Positions 1-9,983 of a DNA stretch of 64,000 nt are shown here, piece by piece. The translations under genes were made by a program, and so were the position numbers. The notes below the pieces were generated by a model. That model was given only the letters and a program-made list of their open reading frames with translations. It was not told where the DNA came from and did no database searches. Within the stretch, counting starts at the first letter, position 1. Each line of letters opens with the position of its first letter. Source of the stretch: Trichomonas vaginalis G3 (taxonomy: Eukaryota; Parabasalia; Trichomonadida; Trichomonadidae); the NCBI RefSeq assembly GCF_026262505.1, contig NC_067208.1, positions 11,727,962 through 11,791,961 on the forward strand, written 5' to 3'.

Positions 1-406
1 AAAACACATCTCAGAATTGATAGGTCCTATTCAAAAGGCAATATTTCTGCATTATACAAGTTAAAATTAAAAATTTACGGTTTCTAAATTACATAGATTT
101 AGCTTACTCATATCAATCAAATAAAGATCCAAATTTATATCAAATTTGCTACGTTACAAGTAATCAATAGCATTTTATTTGATTAATTTTGGATTGGATA
201 TATTATATATGATTTTTACATAAGGAACATATTTTGATAGTAAGAGTCACAAATTTGTTAGACTATATTTATGAAATTACTAAATGAATAATATTTTTAG
301 TGAAAATACTTAAAATTTAGTATTAATTAACTTGACTATTAATAAATGTGCGATGCACAACGTAAATAATAAATTAAATAATAAGTAATGATAGATTTAT
401 AAACAA
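1..406. other. AT-rich intergenic sequence
   Basis: Very AT-rich sequence downstream of the first Myb gene, which reads leftward. I see no open frame, structured RNA or repeat that I can support here. It probably holds only the 3' flank of the Myb gene. Confidence 0.6.
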
Positions 407-868
407 TTATTCATCAGACACAGTTGATGATTCACTAGGGTTCCTATTTAGCTTCCTTTCGAGCACGAAATAGCGATTTCTTAAAGAGTTATCAGATCTA
501 TTGACAAAAAATTGAGCAATTTTTCGCCATTTGGGTCCAAACTGTTTATATTTAGAGATAAGCAACTCATCCTCTTGAGGGGACCAAGGGTCATTTCTTA
601 AGAATGGATTTAAGTAATTATTCCATCTTTCACGACATTGTCTTGCATTTCTAGTTCCCATTTGGGCAGCAACTTCGTTCCAGTTCTTGCAGCTTCTAGA
701 TATCACAATTTTGTACAAAAGTAAATCTTCTTCGTAACCAAACTTGAGCTTTTTTGGTGGTTCTTTTTTGAATTCTGTGTTGACTGATGGTATCTTAATG
801 ATCTGGTCAGATGGGAGGTACTGGAATAAAGTACTGATGGATGGAATGGAAAATCCATCCTTCTGCAT
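407..868 (-). CDS. Two-repeat Myb DNA-binding protein
   Basis: A 153-residue protein with two Myb/SANT helix-turn-helix repeats. The R2-like repeat spans about residues 42-88 (FGYEEDLLLYK...W...RQCRERWNNYLNP) and the R3-like repeat about 91-139 (PWSPQEDELLISKY...W...RNRYFVLER). Trp spacing is good in the second repeat and looser in the first. Trichomonads carry hundreds of such short R2R3 Myb proteins, some shown to bind promoters, so a nuclear sequence-specific regulator is likely; its targets are unknown. A TCATTT initiator-like box on this strand (877-882) starts 12 bases before the ATG and supports the chosen start. Short N- and C-terminal tails carry no recognised domain. An unrelated frame on the other strand (744-1004) looks like a shadow. 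Confidence 0.85.
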   Translation of the reverse strand: MQKDGFSIPSISTLFQYLPSDQIIKIPSVNTEFKKEPPKKLKFGYEEDLLLYKIVISRSCKNWNEVAAQMGTRNARQCRERWNNYLNPFLRNDPWSPQEDELLISKYKQFGPKWRKIAQFFVNRSDNSLRNRYFVLERKLNRNPSESSTVSDE

Positions 869-876
869 TGGGCCAC

Positions 877-882
877 AAATGA
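877..882 (-). promoter_or_regulatory. Initiator-like TCATTT box of the Myb gene
   Basis: On the minus strand TCATTT lies with its A 12 bases before the Myb ATG. Trichomonad class II promoters use an Inr of the form TCA(Y)(T)(W) close to the start codon. Similar boxes precede the serine-rich gene, the TPFET-repeat gene and the IS481-like transposase. Confidence 0.5.
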
Positions 883-1094
883 TTCTTTTTCAGAAAACCA
901 TCAAAGAGTCGGGAAAATTCTGCAGAAATCGAATAAATTTTGACACTTCTCAAATTATAAAATTTGAGAACTTCATCGTTTTTAGCGGTACTAAAGATGA
1001 TTGACTTACATACTAGAATCAGATTTCATTGTTTTCGAAAAATTATGAGGGGGGATATTGGACAAATTTGGGTAATTTGTAACACATCATTTAA

Positions 1095-2136
1095 GGGTGC
1101 ACACGAGAGGATCATGTAAACTTCAGAATTTAGAACCTTATTTTTAGGCATTATCTTGGCTACCTATTTAGGCTCGAAAAGCAAAAAATATCAAAAAATA
1201 CAACTTGACTCCATTCTGACCCTTTCATGGAGGTAGTTTTTATCCGCTAGTATTTTCCCTTTGAATCTCTTTACAATTCGAAATCAAATTCAAACCTCAG
1301 TAGAAGAAAGGAAGAATCGACTTACTACGGTTATAATACGAATAAATACATATATTTAATTATTTTTATTTACATAATAATTGTTTGAAGCTCATATTCC
1401 AACAAATTTTTAAATAAAAACATTAAAATGTTGAAAATGTTCATATATTTTAATAGGGTTTTGGCACTTTATTGAGGAATTACTACATACATAGTCGAAC
1501 TGAACTTGATATTTTGAAATTTAAATTATTTATCAAAATTAAAATTTAACTTGAAATTTATAATTATTTAGTCATATTTTGCATAATTCTAAGTAGATTT
1601 TGTAAAAAATCAAGAAAGAAAAATTTTAACGTGCTTTATTTTTTCTTTTTTATAATAATACATATTATTATATAATTAACATATTCATAATGTTTCACCC
1701 TTTCAAAAATATAATCCTCCTCCTCTCAAATAAACGTACATATATGTGGCCTCTTTTTTCAAAAAATTAAAATTTGAAATTTTGGGCTCAAATATTAGAG
1801 ATTTTTTCAACCTTCAACGATATATGTTGTCTATATCAGACCTCCTTTCTTTTTGATACTTAACATTGTTCCTAAATCTTAGCCGTTAAGGCTGTTCTGA
1901 AAATATTTTTTTTTTCGAAAAAATTCGAAAAAAATTCTTAAAATTCAAAAATCCCTTAATTCCTCAGGATTTTGGAAAAAAGTTTTTACATGAACATGTG
2001 TATATTATATGAAGTATATTGATAAGGTAAAAATCAAATTTTATTGCATATTCATCGAGAAAATAAACTAACGAATCCCTCAAAATTGAGAGGGTAATCC
2101 TCCTCCTCTCAAATAAACGTACATACGGGTGCACCC
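1095..2136. mobile_element. MITE-like element with TTAA duplication
   Basis: About 1.04 kb bounded by short inverted ends GGGTGCACACG (left) and, read inward from the right, GGGTGCACCCG. Both ends abut TTAA (1091-1094 and 2137-2140), the target preferred by Kolobok and piggyBac families. No transposase frame lies inside. A stretch next to the right end (TCCTCCTCTCAAATAAACGT, about 2101-2120) recurs at about 1721-1740, so the interior may itself be composite. The inverted ends are short, so chance is not excluded. A non-autonomous relative of a TTAA-targeting family is the best reading. Confidence 0.45.
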
Positions 2137-2140
2137 TTAA

Positions 2141-3020
2141 TGAAAGTTGGTAGTATAAATTTGTAAATGACGTGCAACTCATTTATGGTGGCCGATTCTG
2201 GTGAGAAAGTGCTGGGAAACGTTTCCCTGAGGTAATATGTTCTGTTTTTTTTGATAATAAATTTTTGGAGTGAAAAACTTCGTTTCCCAGATGATTCATT
2301 GATGTAGGATACATCTACTATTCATAATGGAGTATGATATCCTATTTTCATCCATTTCCCATACCTTCCCAGATCTGTGATTCTTTTACCAGATTTTCTT
2401 CTCAATATTGTCAGTGTTTTTGTTCCTCATGTTTTTGGTATGTACATATATATATCTTAAAAATGAGCATGCATTTAAAAGATAATATCCATATCAAGCT
2501 ATTTTTTAATAACATATATGCACAATCAAACATGACAGAATCATCTTTTCCCAACATAGTACAATTCAATGCTATAATATCATTCTTGTGATGCCATAAC
2601 GTCATCTTGAGATATCACAATAAAAGAGTAAATGATAAAAATCTAAATACCATTAATTTCTAAATAGTACATAGTATGAATACCAAATATTCGAATTCTT
2701 TAAAAACAAAAATCAATAATGAAAAATCAGATTTTGTTTATTTTCGTATTTTGCATATTATTATCATCAAAAATATTATGTGAAGCATAATTTTTGAAAT
2801 ATATCTCAAAGAACGTAAATATTCATTATCAGATGAAAAATTTTATTAAAATTATTTAAAAATAAGTTAGCCATAGATATTTTCTAACGCTTCTTATTAA
2901 AGCCGCACTAAACTTGATGGTTTGTCAGAATGGCTTGTTGTACGATAATGATGCAAAATTGAATCACCGTTTGCATATTTTTTTGATACGATTGAATTAT
3001 CGGAATATATCGATTACATA
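2141..3020. other. Gene-free AT-rich stretch
   Basis: Only short frames of 64-85 residues with no recognisable composition or motif. Nothing else supportable is seen. Confidence 0.5.
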
Positions 3021-3029
3021 CAATACAAT

Positions 3030-4090
3030 AAGGGTTTCGTTTTGCGAAAAAAACGTACAATACGCAATTTCGCTAAAAAAACATTTAGCTAGCAATTTCG
3101 ACCTTTGACTCCACTCAAGACGTCACTTTTTTAATTTTGCGGTATCATATTTTTGGAAAATCTTTATGAATATTATATAAAAAGTCTCTTTAATATCTAT
3201 ATTTCATATTTTTATCGATTTTTAAAGTTTTTGCGAAAAGTATTCAATTATTTTTGCTATTTGGTCGGGTAAATGTCAGATTTGCGACATTTTCTGATAT
3301 GATATTCAGATTCTACGTTGATAATAATGCTTATAGAACCCTCTTGCTATTGTGTCAAAATTGCGAAACCGATAGCAAAAATATCTCGCAATATCAAAAT
3401 TGAGATATTGAGTGAATTATGCATTATAGAGATTAAAAATCTGATTTGTGAAAACATCTCATCAGTTTCTAGCTAATTCAAAAATCTTTACTATCTTATT
3501 CGATTAAAATGAAAAGGGAATAGTTTCATTATGCTTTAAATGACAGCCTTATAATATAATCATAGTTTTCGCTCAATATGCAGCATTTTTTTTTCGAAAT
3601 CTATGGTCAATATCCTAAATACTGATTGCTTTGCATTCATATCTCTTACATTTTCTATACCCACATCAATATTCATTGCTATTCCTATCTTTTTCATTTT
3701 TGTTTGTTTCTCATAATTTCTCAAAAAACATGATAACTTGATATTTGTAAATATCATACTTTATAACGTAAATAAGAACTTGACCTATTAAGAAAAGCAG
3801 TAATGAAAAGAAAAATCTGAAATTCATAAAAATTACAAGTTTCTGATGACAATTAGCTTAATTAAACCAGGTACAAGATTATATAATTGTATTTTCTATC
3901 CAATTATCCATATAATATCTTATCCAGAAAAAATAACTTGATCAATACCAAATGATTTTTTAACTAGTAAATAAAGTATTTTCTTTACACACACATTGTA
4001 TATCATAGTTTTTTTTTTTTTTTTGGTTTCGCAAAACATCCAAAAACAAATATGCTATAAAAGTGACAATTTTAGCAAAACGAAACCCTT
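3030..4090. mobile_element. MITE-like element with 9-bp duplication
   Basis: Inverted ends AAGGGTTTCGTTTTGC begin at 3030 and, in reverse complement, end at 4090. The flanks are CAATACAAT (3021-3029) and AAATACAAT (4091-4099), an 8-of-9 match of the size typical of Mutator-like elements. Both subterminal regions also repeat TTTTGCGAAA-type words. The 1,061-bp interior has no convincing frame, so it would be non-autonomous. The family assignment (MULE) rests on duplication length alone. Confidence 0.5.
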
Positions 4091-4099
4091 AAATACAAT

Positions 4100-4530
4100 G
4101 TAGAACATACTATTTTCTATAAAATTTTTTTCACATAAAAGATTTAAGTACGAGCATAAATTTATAACAATAGTACCAATTTTAGATTCTAATTACGATT
4201 CTATAATTTTTCATTTTTTATTTGGTCGATTGCAAATTAATTGAGAAGCAACTTTTCCGATCATAATTATCAACGTTGACAAAATCAACAATATATATTC
4301 TTCTTATATTATATCATCAGACAATTATTTCCAAAGGAAAAATGTGGAATGAGATATTCAAATGTCAATTTTTGTTCGGAATTTGTAAACTTTTCAATGG
4401 AATTGTACTCTGAAAAAAATTGATCGAGTATATGATAAGTTTTATGTCCTTGATATTGTTTCGAGAATTTCCTATAGCGGTTTTTGAGAAAATTTCAATC
4501 CTCTCAAAAAAAGAAGGGTTTAAAATCAAA
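4100..4530. other. Upstream region of second Myb gene
   Basis: AT-rich sequence without a supportable gene. An in-frame ATG at 4420 would add 37 residues to the Myb protein, but that extension has no domain character, so I treat it as untranslated. Confidence 0.4.
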
Positions 4531-5142
4531 ATGTCGAATTCTCCTCAAACTACCATGGTGAAGCCTCCACGTAAACCAAGGCAACCTTTCACACAAAAAG
4601 AAGACGAAAAGCTTAAGCAGCTTGTTGAATCTCTCGGCGATGCTGACTGGACAATCATAGCTAGGTGTATGGAAAACAGAACCCCTCGCCAATGCCGCGA
4701 CAGATATAAAGAATACCTTATGCCATCACTCAATACATCTGATTGGACACCAGAAGAAGATAATATACTTCGCCAGAAGATTAAAGAGTACGGCAAAAAG
4801 TGGGCCATTGTTTGCATATCGCTCAATGGTCGTAGTGAGACATCTGCTAAGAACAGATGGCGTCTCCTTGAGAGAAGAGAATCAAATATGAAAAATGAAG
4901 CCAAGATAGCCGAAGCTTGCTCTTCACCTGACTGCTATGACATCCCTCCTGTTCAACCATATCCACAAATGATTGAGCCAATGTATGTTCCATATTTCAT
5001 ACCTCAGGAAAACGTAAGGTTCGAAAAAATGATTCAGCCTGTAATCCCTACCTCATTCGTAAGGGATCCCCTTCCTCCACAGCCACCAAGAGTTAAGTTC
5101 CCCTCATTACTCGATATTTGCCCGAATTTGGTTTGTTTTTAA
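4531..5142 (+). CDS. Two-repeat Myb DNA-binding protein
   Basis: A 203-residue protein beginning MSNSPQTTMVKPPRKPR. The R2-like repeat covers about residues 19-66 (FTQKEDEKLKQLV...DWTIIARCM...RQCRDRYKEYLMP) and the R3-like repeat about 72-117 (DWTPEEDNILRQKI...KWAIVCISL...KNRWRLLERR). The basic, Pro-rich N-terminus precedes the DNA-binding part, and a Pro-rich tail (about 130-203, many PP pairs) may recruit partners. The protein is the same type as the gene at 407-868 and is probably a nuclear transcription regulator; its targets are unknown. The start at 4531 is preferred over the in-frame ATG at 4420 because the added N-terminus is hydrophobic and uncharacteristic. The gene ends in a compact AT-rich 3' region. 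Confidence 0.85.
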   Translation: MSNSPQTTMVKPPRKPRQPFTQKEDEKLKQLVESLGDADWTIIARCMENRTPRQCRDRYKEYLMPSLNTSDWTPEEDNILRQKIKEYGKKWAIVCISLNGRSETSAKNRWRLLERRESNMKNEAKIAEACSSPDCYDIPPVQPYPQMIEPMYVPYFIPQENVRFEKMIQPVIPTSFVRDPLPPQPPRVKFPSLLDICPNLVCF

Positions 5143-5583
5143 ATTATACTATGTGATAATAAAGTGTTGTTAATAAATTTGCGAATTCATCCAAATTTTT
5201 TTATTTCGATATTTTTATTATTTCAAAATTATTGACAAACTAATATATGAACCAATCAGAATTTTCCCTACTAATCTTAATTGCTTCTCCTTCAATCAAT
5301 ATTTGAATGTCTAATTCTCAAAATCCTTTTTCTATCATATATATCTATGCTCTTTTGTCAACATCGTAATTTCCCTTAAATTTCTATGTTCTGAAACTCA
5401 AAGTCTCGTTATATTGTTCAAGATAAATTTTAAACTTGCTGATTTATAAGAATATTAGCACTAACATCATAATGACATCGAATAAGATAGAGATCTAGTA
5501 CAGCAACTTGAGCCTTTTGCTTTCCATAATAATTTACAAGTTAAAAAATGTTTTTTTATAATTGTAAATATGACTATAAATGT
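5143..5583. other. Convergent intergenic region
   Basis: The 3' flanks of the rightward Myb gene and the leftward peptidase gene meet here. AT-rich, with no repeat or RNA gene seen. Confidence 0.5.
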
Positions 5584-6606
5584 TTAGTTGACGAAAACAT
5601 TATATGCTTCTGTTGCAACTCCACACTGATTATTCTTATTTCTGATCATTCTAACGTAACCTTTTTCTCCCCAAACTTCACCCCAAGAATTCCTGACAAT
5701 CCAGTAGTCTTTCTCTCCTTCAACACCGTAACCAACGCAACCAACGGCGTGGTCAAGATCTTCTTCTGAGCATTTTGGCTCATCGTAGATTCCTTCTTTA
5801 TATAACATGAAGGAGTGTTGAGAAGCATCAATGCTGATCATAGCAGGGCCATATGTAGCTACAGCTTTTGCAAGTTCGGTTTCAGATTTCCTTGAAACAC
5901 CGGCTAATTCCAGCATTCCAAAGTATTTAGCTTTCTTATTATCATACTTGCAAGTCCCTTGGACAGCAGTATATGGATAATCAGTTGTGAGCATGAATTT
6001 AGAATTTTGTTTTTCATAAACATATTCTAAGGCTCCAGGGGACCATCCACCTCCACATCCAAAGCATGATGTTACGCAATCTAATAAATTCTGTTCAGAA
6101 AGATCATATAATTGTTTTTGGTTTTTTGCGACTTGTGATTCAATTACTTGAATCGCAGAAAATGCCCAACATGAACCACAAGCACCTTGATTTTTAATTT
6201 TGTTGACAATTCCTTGCTCTCTCCAATCTATTTCTGTAGGAACATCATTTTTAATATTTTTGGTTATTGGATAAGATTTATGACCATATTTGTAACCTAA
6301 CATAGATCTATATTCATTTTCTGTTAAATGCGCAAATCTATTGAGTGCCAATGTAAATCCCAAGTTTACTCTGTTTTTTTCTTGAACATATCTCTTATTT
6401 GAAAGCCATATTCCAAGCCTGAAATGATATTCATCACCAGTGAATATGTTTCCAGTTTCTTTCATCCATCCTACGAAAGCTTTCTCTTCAAATCTTTCAA
6501 TCATCAAAATTTTTGAAGGTGTGTGAAAAATTAAAATCGATTTTTTACATAGAAATAGCAAGTACAGATAATCTGTAATATCTTTTACAAAAAGGGGGGA
6601 ACTCAT
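5584..6606 (-). CDS. Cathepsin L-like cysteine peptidase (clan CA, family C1)
   Basis: A papain-family endopeptidase, 340 residues from the first ATG. The I29-type inhibitory propeptide spans about 39-100 (EEKAFVGWMKETGNIFTGDEYHF...NRFAHLTENEY). The mature domain starts near 122 (VPTEIDWRE). Catalytic residues are visible: Gln140 of the oxyanion hole, Cys146 in GSCWAFS, His286 in DHAVGCVGYG and Asn306 in RNSWGE. Cysteines for the usual disulphides are present. The hydrophobic segment near residues 13-28 could serve as a secretion signal if the ATG at 6606 is used. A second in-frame ATG at 6504 would remove it and give 306 residues, close to the usual length in trichomonads, so the start is uncertain. 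Such enzymes act in lysosomes or are secreted. The frame is intact. Confidence 0.93.
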   Translation of the reverse strand: MSSPLFVKDITDYLYLLFLCKKSILIFHTPSKILMIERFEEKAFVGWMKETGNIFTGDEYHFRLGIWLSNKRYVQEKNRVNLGFTLALNRFAHLTENEYRSMLGYKYGHKSYPITKNIKNDVPTEIDWREQGIVNKIKNQGACGSCWAFSAIQVIESQVAKNQKQLYDLSEQNLLDCVTSCFGCGGGWSPGALEYVYEKQNSKFMLTTDYPYTAVQGTCKYDNKKAKYFGMLELAGVSRKSETELAKAVATYGPAMISIDASQHSFMLYKEGIYDEPKCSEEDLDHAVGCVGYGVEGEKDYWIVRNSWGEVWGEKGYVRMIRNKNNQCGVATEAYNVFVN

Positions 6607-8297
6607 TTTTTAGACTAAAAAAGTGGCACCTGAGTATATTGTTTCTGCTTTATCTGATCATTGAAACGGAATTGATCCACGTTATTAGTATGAAACAATG
6701 ATATACTAGGGACTAAAGAATATTAATATTACAAAAACCCAATTATTCGATGTTCAGCTCATCATATCTTGCATTAAAGTTGATACATTTATTTTTTCGA
6801 AATATTACAACAGTAGCAACCTTACGTATTACCAATGATAGCCAGAGTACTATTTTGGCATAAAAAATTTAAAACGATATTAAAACAACAGATTGACTAG
6901 TCATTCTGGTATAGTATCATGCATACTACCAGGTGATAAAATATCAAATATCTTAGCTTAACTTCCGTTTGATTATGAGATACAGATCTAATGTTGCTTG
7001 TTTTGTAGCCATAGTCACTAACTAATAACATTATTATGATAATAAGACTAAATGTGCGAGTTTAATATACATTTGATTCAGATTTATTATCGAAAATCAA
7101 ATCACAATATATATCTTGAACTCATCTGTTAATAAAATCATGATATTATTGATTGTTTTCTAGATGTTTACAATATTTTCTAAACATGTGAAGATAATCC
7201 TTAATTTGAACCAGAAATAATTTTAAATTACTAACAATGGATGGTTATCTATATAGAATAATATATTGTTTTTGATAGTAAACTATGACTGATTTATAAT
7301 TTAGGAATATATATACTTCTTTTCTATATCTTTGAAAAATAATTATATGATTTTGCTGTATAAGTGATATATTTTAGTAGAAATATTATAGAATAACAAA
7401 AATAAAGAGGTTTTATCGATTTATAATACAATGAAAATGGTTTATTTCTCTCTAAATTATAAATTTTCAAAAAAAATTAACCTCATTTTTCCAAAAAAAT
7501 CGAGAATTGAAAAAAACGTTATCATAGTTTACTCACCAAGGAGAACTTCATTCTGGGTGTCAAAAGCAATTGCTATCAGTCAAAAAAACCTCGAAAATTT
7601 TAAATATTGATATCGATTTTCATCAATCACTTAAAATCGATTGTTTGCAGTCGATGTTACCACATATCATTAAATTCTAATATACTTGAACATACTGCAA
7701 ATTGTTTTTGAAACTTATCAACATTTCGCGCAATTTAACAATACTCCAACTCTCATACACAGTTCCCATTACCACAGTCTCATTTTAAGAAGAAATGATT
7801 AATAAAATCTAAGATCTAACGATTTAATTACCCAATTCGAATAATATTTTTAATTATGAATACTTATTTGTGCATGTTTTATATACAGATGCAGAAAGAA
7901 AAACGAATAAAGTGTTACTTCAGAAAAATACCTGAAAGCACCCTAATCATTAAACAATTTACTTTTTTAGCATCGAATTTTGCTTGTCTTGAGCCATATT
8001 TTTCGTTTAATTTTCATAATACGATAATATATATGAGTTATCAAGTAAAGTATGGATATTTTAGAAGATGATAATATATCTCGAAATCAAACGAAAGTCA
8101 TTCTATGAGTCCATACACACTATTACTATACTTCATATGCCAAGCATAATGGGAGCAATTTTGGTCGATACCTTTGTTGTCGACGAAGTTCCCCCCTTTT
8201 CTTTTACATACAAAGTTATACTCAATTTTACAAATAAAATTTCAATTCATTCAAAAATTGTTATATTTTATAATTCCGGAGAACAAAATAGAATTGT
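6607..8297. other. Gene-free AT-rich region
   Basis: About 1.7 kb between the divergent start of the peptidase and the 3' end of the serine-rich gene. Frames here are short and of low complexity, and the open frame at 8068-9156 on the plus strand is largely the antisense of the serine-rich repeats. I see no RNA gene or mobile element. Confidence 0.5.
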
Positions 8298-9686
8298 TTA
8301 TTTCTTATTTACGTCTTTTCTGCTGAAAATCCTAATTGCGTCAATAATTAAGATGATAATTGCAATAATGATAAGCCAATTGCATAAGCAAGCATTTCCA
8401 GTACGAGAGACAGAGTATTTCTCAGATACAAAGACATCTCTTGCTTCTTCGCCATCTTCTAAGTTGATATCTCTTGTTTGGACAACCGTTATTTCATCTT
8501 CCTCTTCGTTTTCATCTTTATTTCCTGATGAAACAGCTTGTGATGATGCAGCTGATTCCTCAGTCAATGCTGCTGATTTTGATGACTTTGAAGTTAAAGC
8601 AGCAGAAGAACGCTGTGATGAAGAAATTGATGCAGCAGAAACTGAAGAAGATGAAACAGACTTCTTTGAGACAGATGATGAAGAAACTGAAGAAGATGAA
8701 ACAGACTTCTTTGAGACAGATGATGAAGAAACTGAAGAAGATGAAACAGACTTCTTTGAGACAGATGATGAAGAAACTGATGTAGAAGAGACAGACTTCT
8801 TTGAGACAGATGATGAAGAAACTGATGTAGAAGAGACAGACTTCTTTGAGACAGATGATGAAGAAACTGATGTAGAAGAGACAGACTTCTTTGAGACAGA
8901 TGATGAAGAAACTGATGTAGAAGAGACAGACTTCTTTGAGACAGATGATGAAGAAACTGATGTTGAAGATGCTGCTTTCATTGATACAGAGGAGGATGAA
9001 ACTGATGAAGATGCTACGGATTTTTCTGATAATGCGGCTGATTTAGATGAATCGGCAGCCAATAAACCAGATGATCCGTTTGATTGGTCAAGTATTTTAC
9101 CAGTTTCTGTAATCTCAGCCTTTTCAATCTGGATTCCACCTTCTGGTGTGCCATAAACAACGCGTTCGCCCGAAATTGAAATTTGATCACCTTCGCGTAC
9201 GCCTGTAACAGAAACATGCTCTCCTTGAATATCTACGACACCATTGTTGTTAACCATTGATGCCTGAGAAGATTCTCCGTGGTATACAGCAGATGATGTA
9301 ACTTGAACATCATCACCATCACGGCTTTCTGCTTTCTGGGAAGCGCCAGAATATCCCTTTTGGCTGTAGACTGTCTGGCTTTCCTGAACTCCGCCAGATG
9401 CAGATGAACTTGATGTACGAGTGCTTTCGCCTTGAACATAAACGGAATGACTTGATGAAGAAGAACTTGTAGAAGAACTTTTAGCTGCTTGTCTGATTCT
9501 GTCAATATCTGCCATAAGTTTTGCCTTTTCTTCTTCAGACATGTTAACATTCGATGATGTTGTAGTTTTTGAAGAATATGATTCCGATGATGTAGCGGCA
9601 ACAGCTGCCTCTTGTACGCTGACGGAAACATATGTAGAGCTGCCCTCTGCTTGCACTTTCACAGTTTCATTCCCTTCATTAGACAT
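8298..9686 (-). CDS. Serine-rich repetitive tail-anchored protein
   Basis: A 462-residue protein I do not recognise by name. The N-terminal half is Ser/Thr/Val-rich with a short helical stretch near 48-68 (MSEEEKAKLMADIDRIRQ). A tandem array of a 15-residue unit (SVSSxSVSSSSVSKK) fills the middle, about residues 235-350. An acidic stretch follows (NKDENEEEDEITVVQTRD). One hydrophobic helix near 437-454 (WLIIIAIIILIIDAIRIF) sits next to the basic C-terminus SRKDVNKK, preceded by Cys-x-Cys. With no N-terminal signal this reads as a tail-anchored membrane protein whose long serine stalk faces the cytosol. A TCATTT box 14 bases before the ATG supports the start. The Ser-rich stalk could be heavily phosphorylated, which is inference. 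Confidence 0.75.
   Translation of the reverse strand: MSNEGNETVKVQAEGSSTYVSVSVQEAAVAATSSESYSSKTTTSSNVNMSEEEKAKLMADIDRIRQAAKSSSTSSSSSSHSVYVQGESTRTSSSSASGGVQESQTVYSQKGYSGASQKAESRDGDDVQVTSSAVYHGESSQASMVNNNGVVDIQGEHVSVTGVREGDQISISGERVVYGTPEGGIQIEKAEITETGKILDQSNGSSGLLAADSSKSAALSEKSVASSSVSSSSVSMKAASSTSVSSSSVSKKSVSSTSVSSSSVSKKSVSSTSVSSSSVSKKSVSSTSVSSSSVSKKSVSSTSVSSSSVSKKSVSSSSVSSSSVSKKSVSSSSVSSSSVSKKSVSSSSVSAASISSSQRSSAALTSKSSKSAALTEESAASSQAVSSGNKDENEEEDEITVVQTRDINLEDGEEARDVFVSEKYSVSRTGNACLCNWLIIIAIIILIIDAIRIFSRKDVNKK
8641..8975 (-). repeat. 45-bp tandem repeats inside the serine-rich gene
   Basis: The word GACTTCTTTGAGACAGATG recurs at 8659, 8704, 8749, 8794, 8839, 8884 and 8929, an exact 45-bp spacing over seven copies. 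Units fall into two subtypes (ACTGAAGAAGAT versus ACTGATGTAGAAGAG after the shared core), arranged in blocks, as expected from unequal exchange. The period is a multiple of three, so length changes keep the frame. Confidence 0.9.
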
Positions 9687-9696
9687 GAGGAATATG

Positions 9697-9702
9697 AAAT
9701 GA
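9697..9702 (-). promoter_or_regulatory. Initiator-like TCATTT box
   Basis: TCATTT on the minus strand, its A 14 bases before the ATG of the serine-rich gene, fits the trichomonad Inr. Confidence 0.5.
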
Positions 9703-9983
9703 AATTATTTTCTGAAGATGTAAATTTTTATAAAGTCAATTGAATTTTATTTTTGGCTAAAAATGATGCATTAATCACAAACTCTTGAAGTAATATTAAA
9801 TTTCTGAAAAGTCTGAAATTTCAGTCTTACAATTTTGATAATCAATTTTTATACATATCGGCTAAAATATCAGTTACAAAATAATTTTTGGAATGTCATA
9901 ATTTCGTAATGAATTGACCAATGAATTTCAATCTTTGAAAATTTTTATATCATGGTCTGTTTTACCTATATCGCTTAAATTTG

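Noticed and set aside
1964-3108. Short frames of 64-85 residues between the two MITE-like elements
   Set aside because: They are scattered on both strands, lack any domain and partly overlap the mobile elements.
8068-9156. Acidic protein on the plus strand
   Set aside because: It is mostly the antisense of the serine-rich repeats. The minus-strand frame has an Inr-like box, a membrane anchor and sensible composition.
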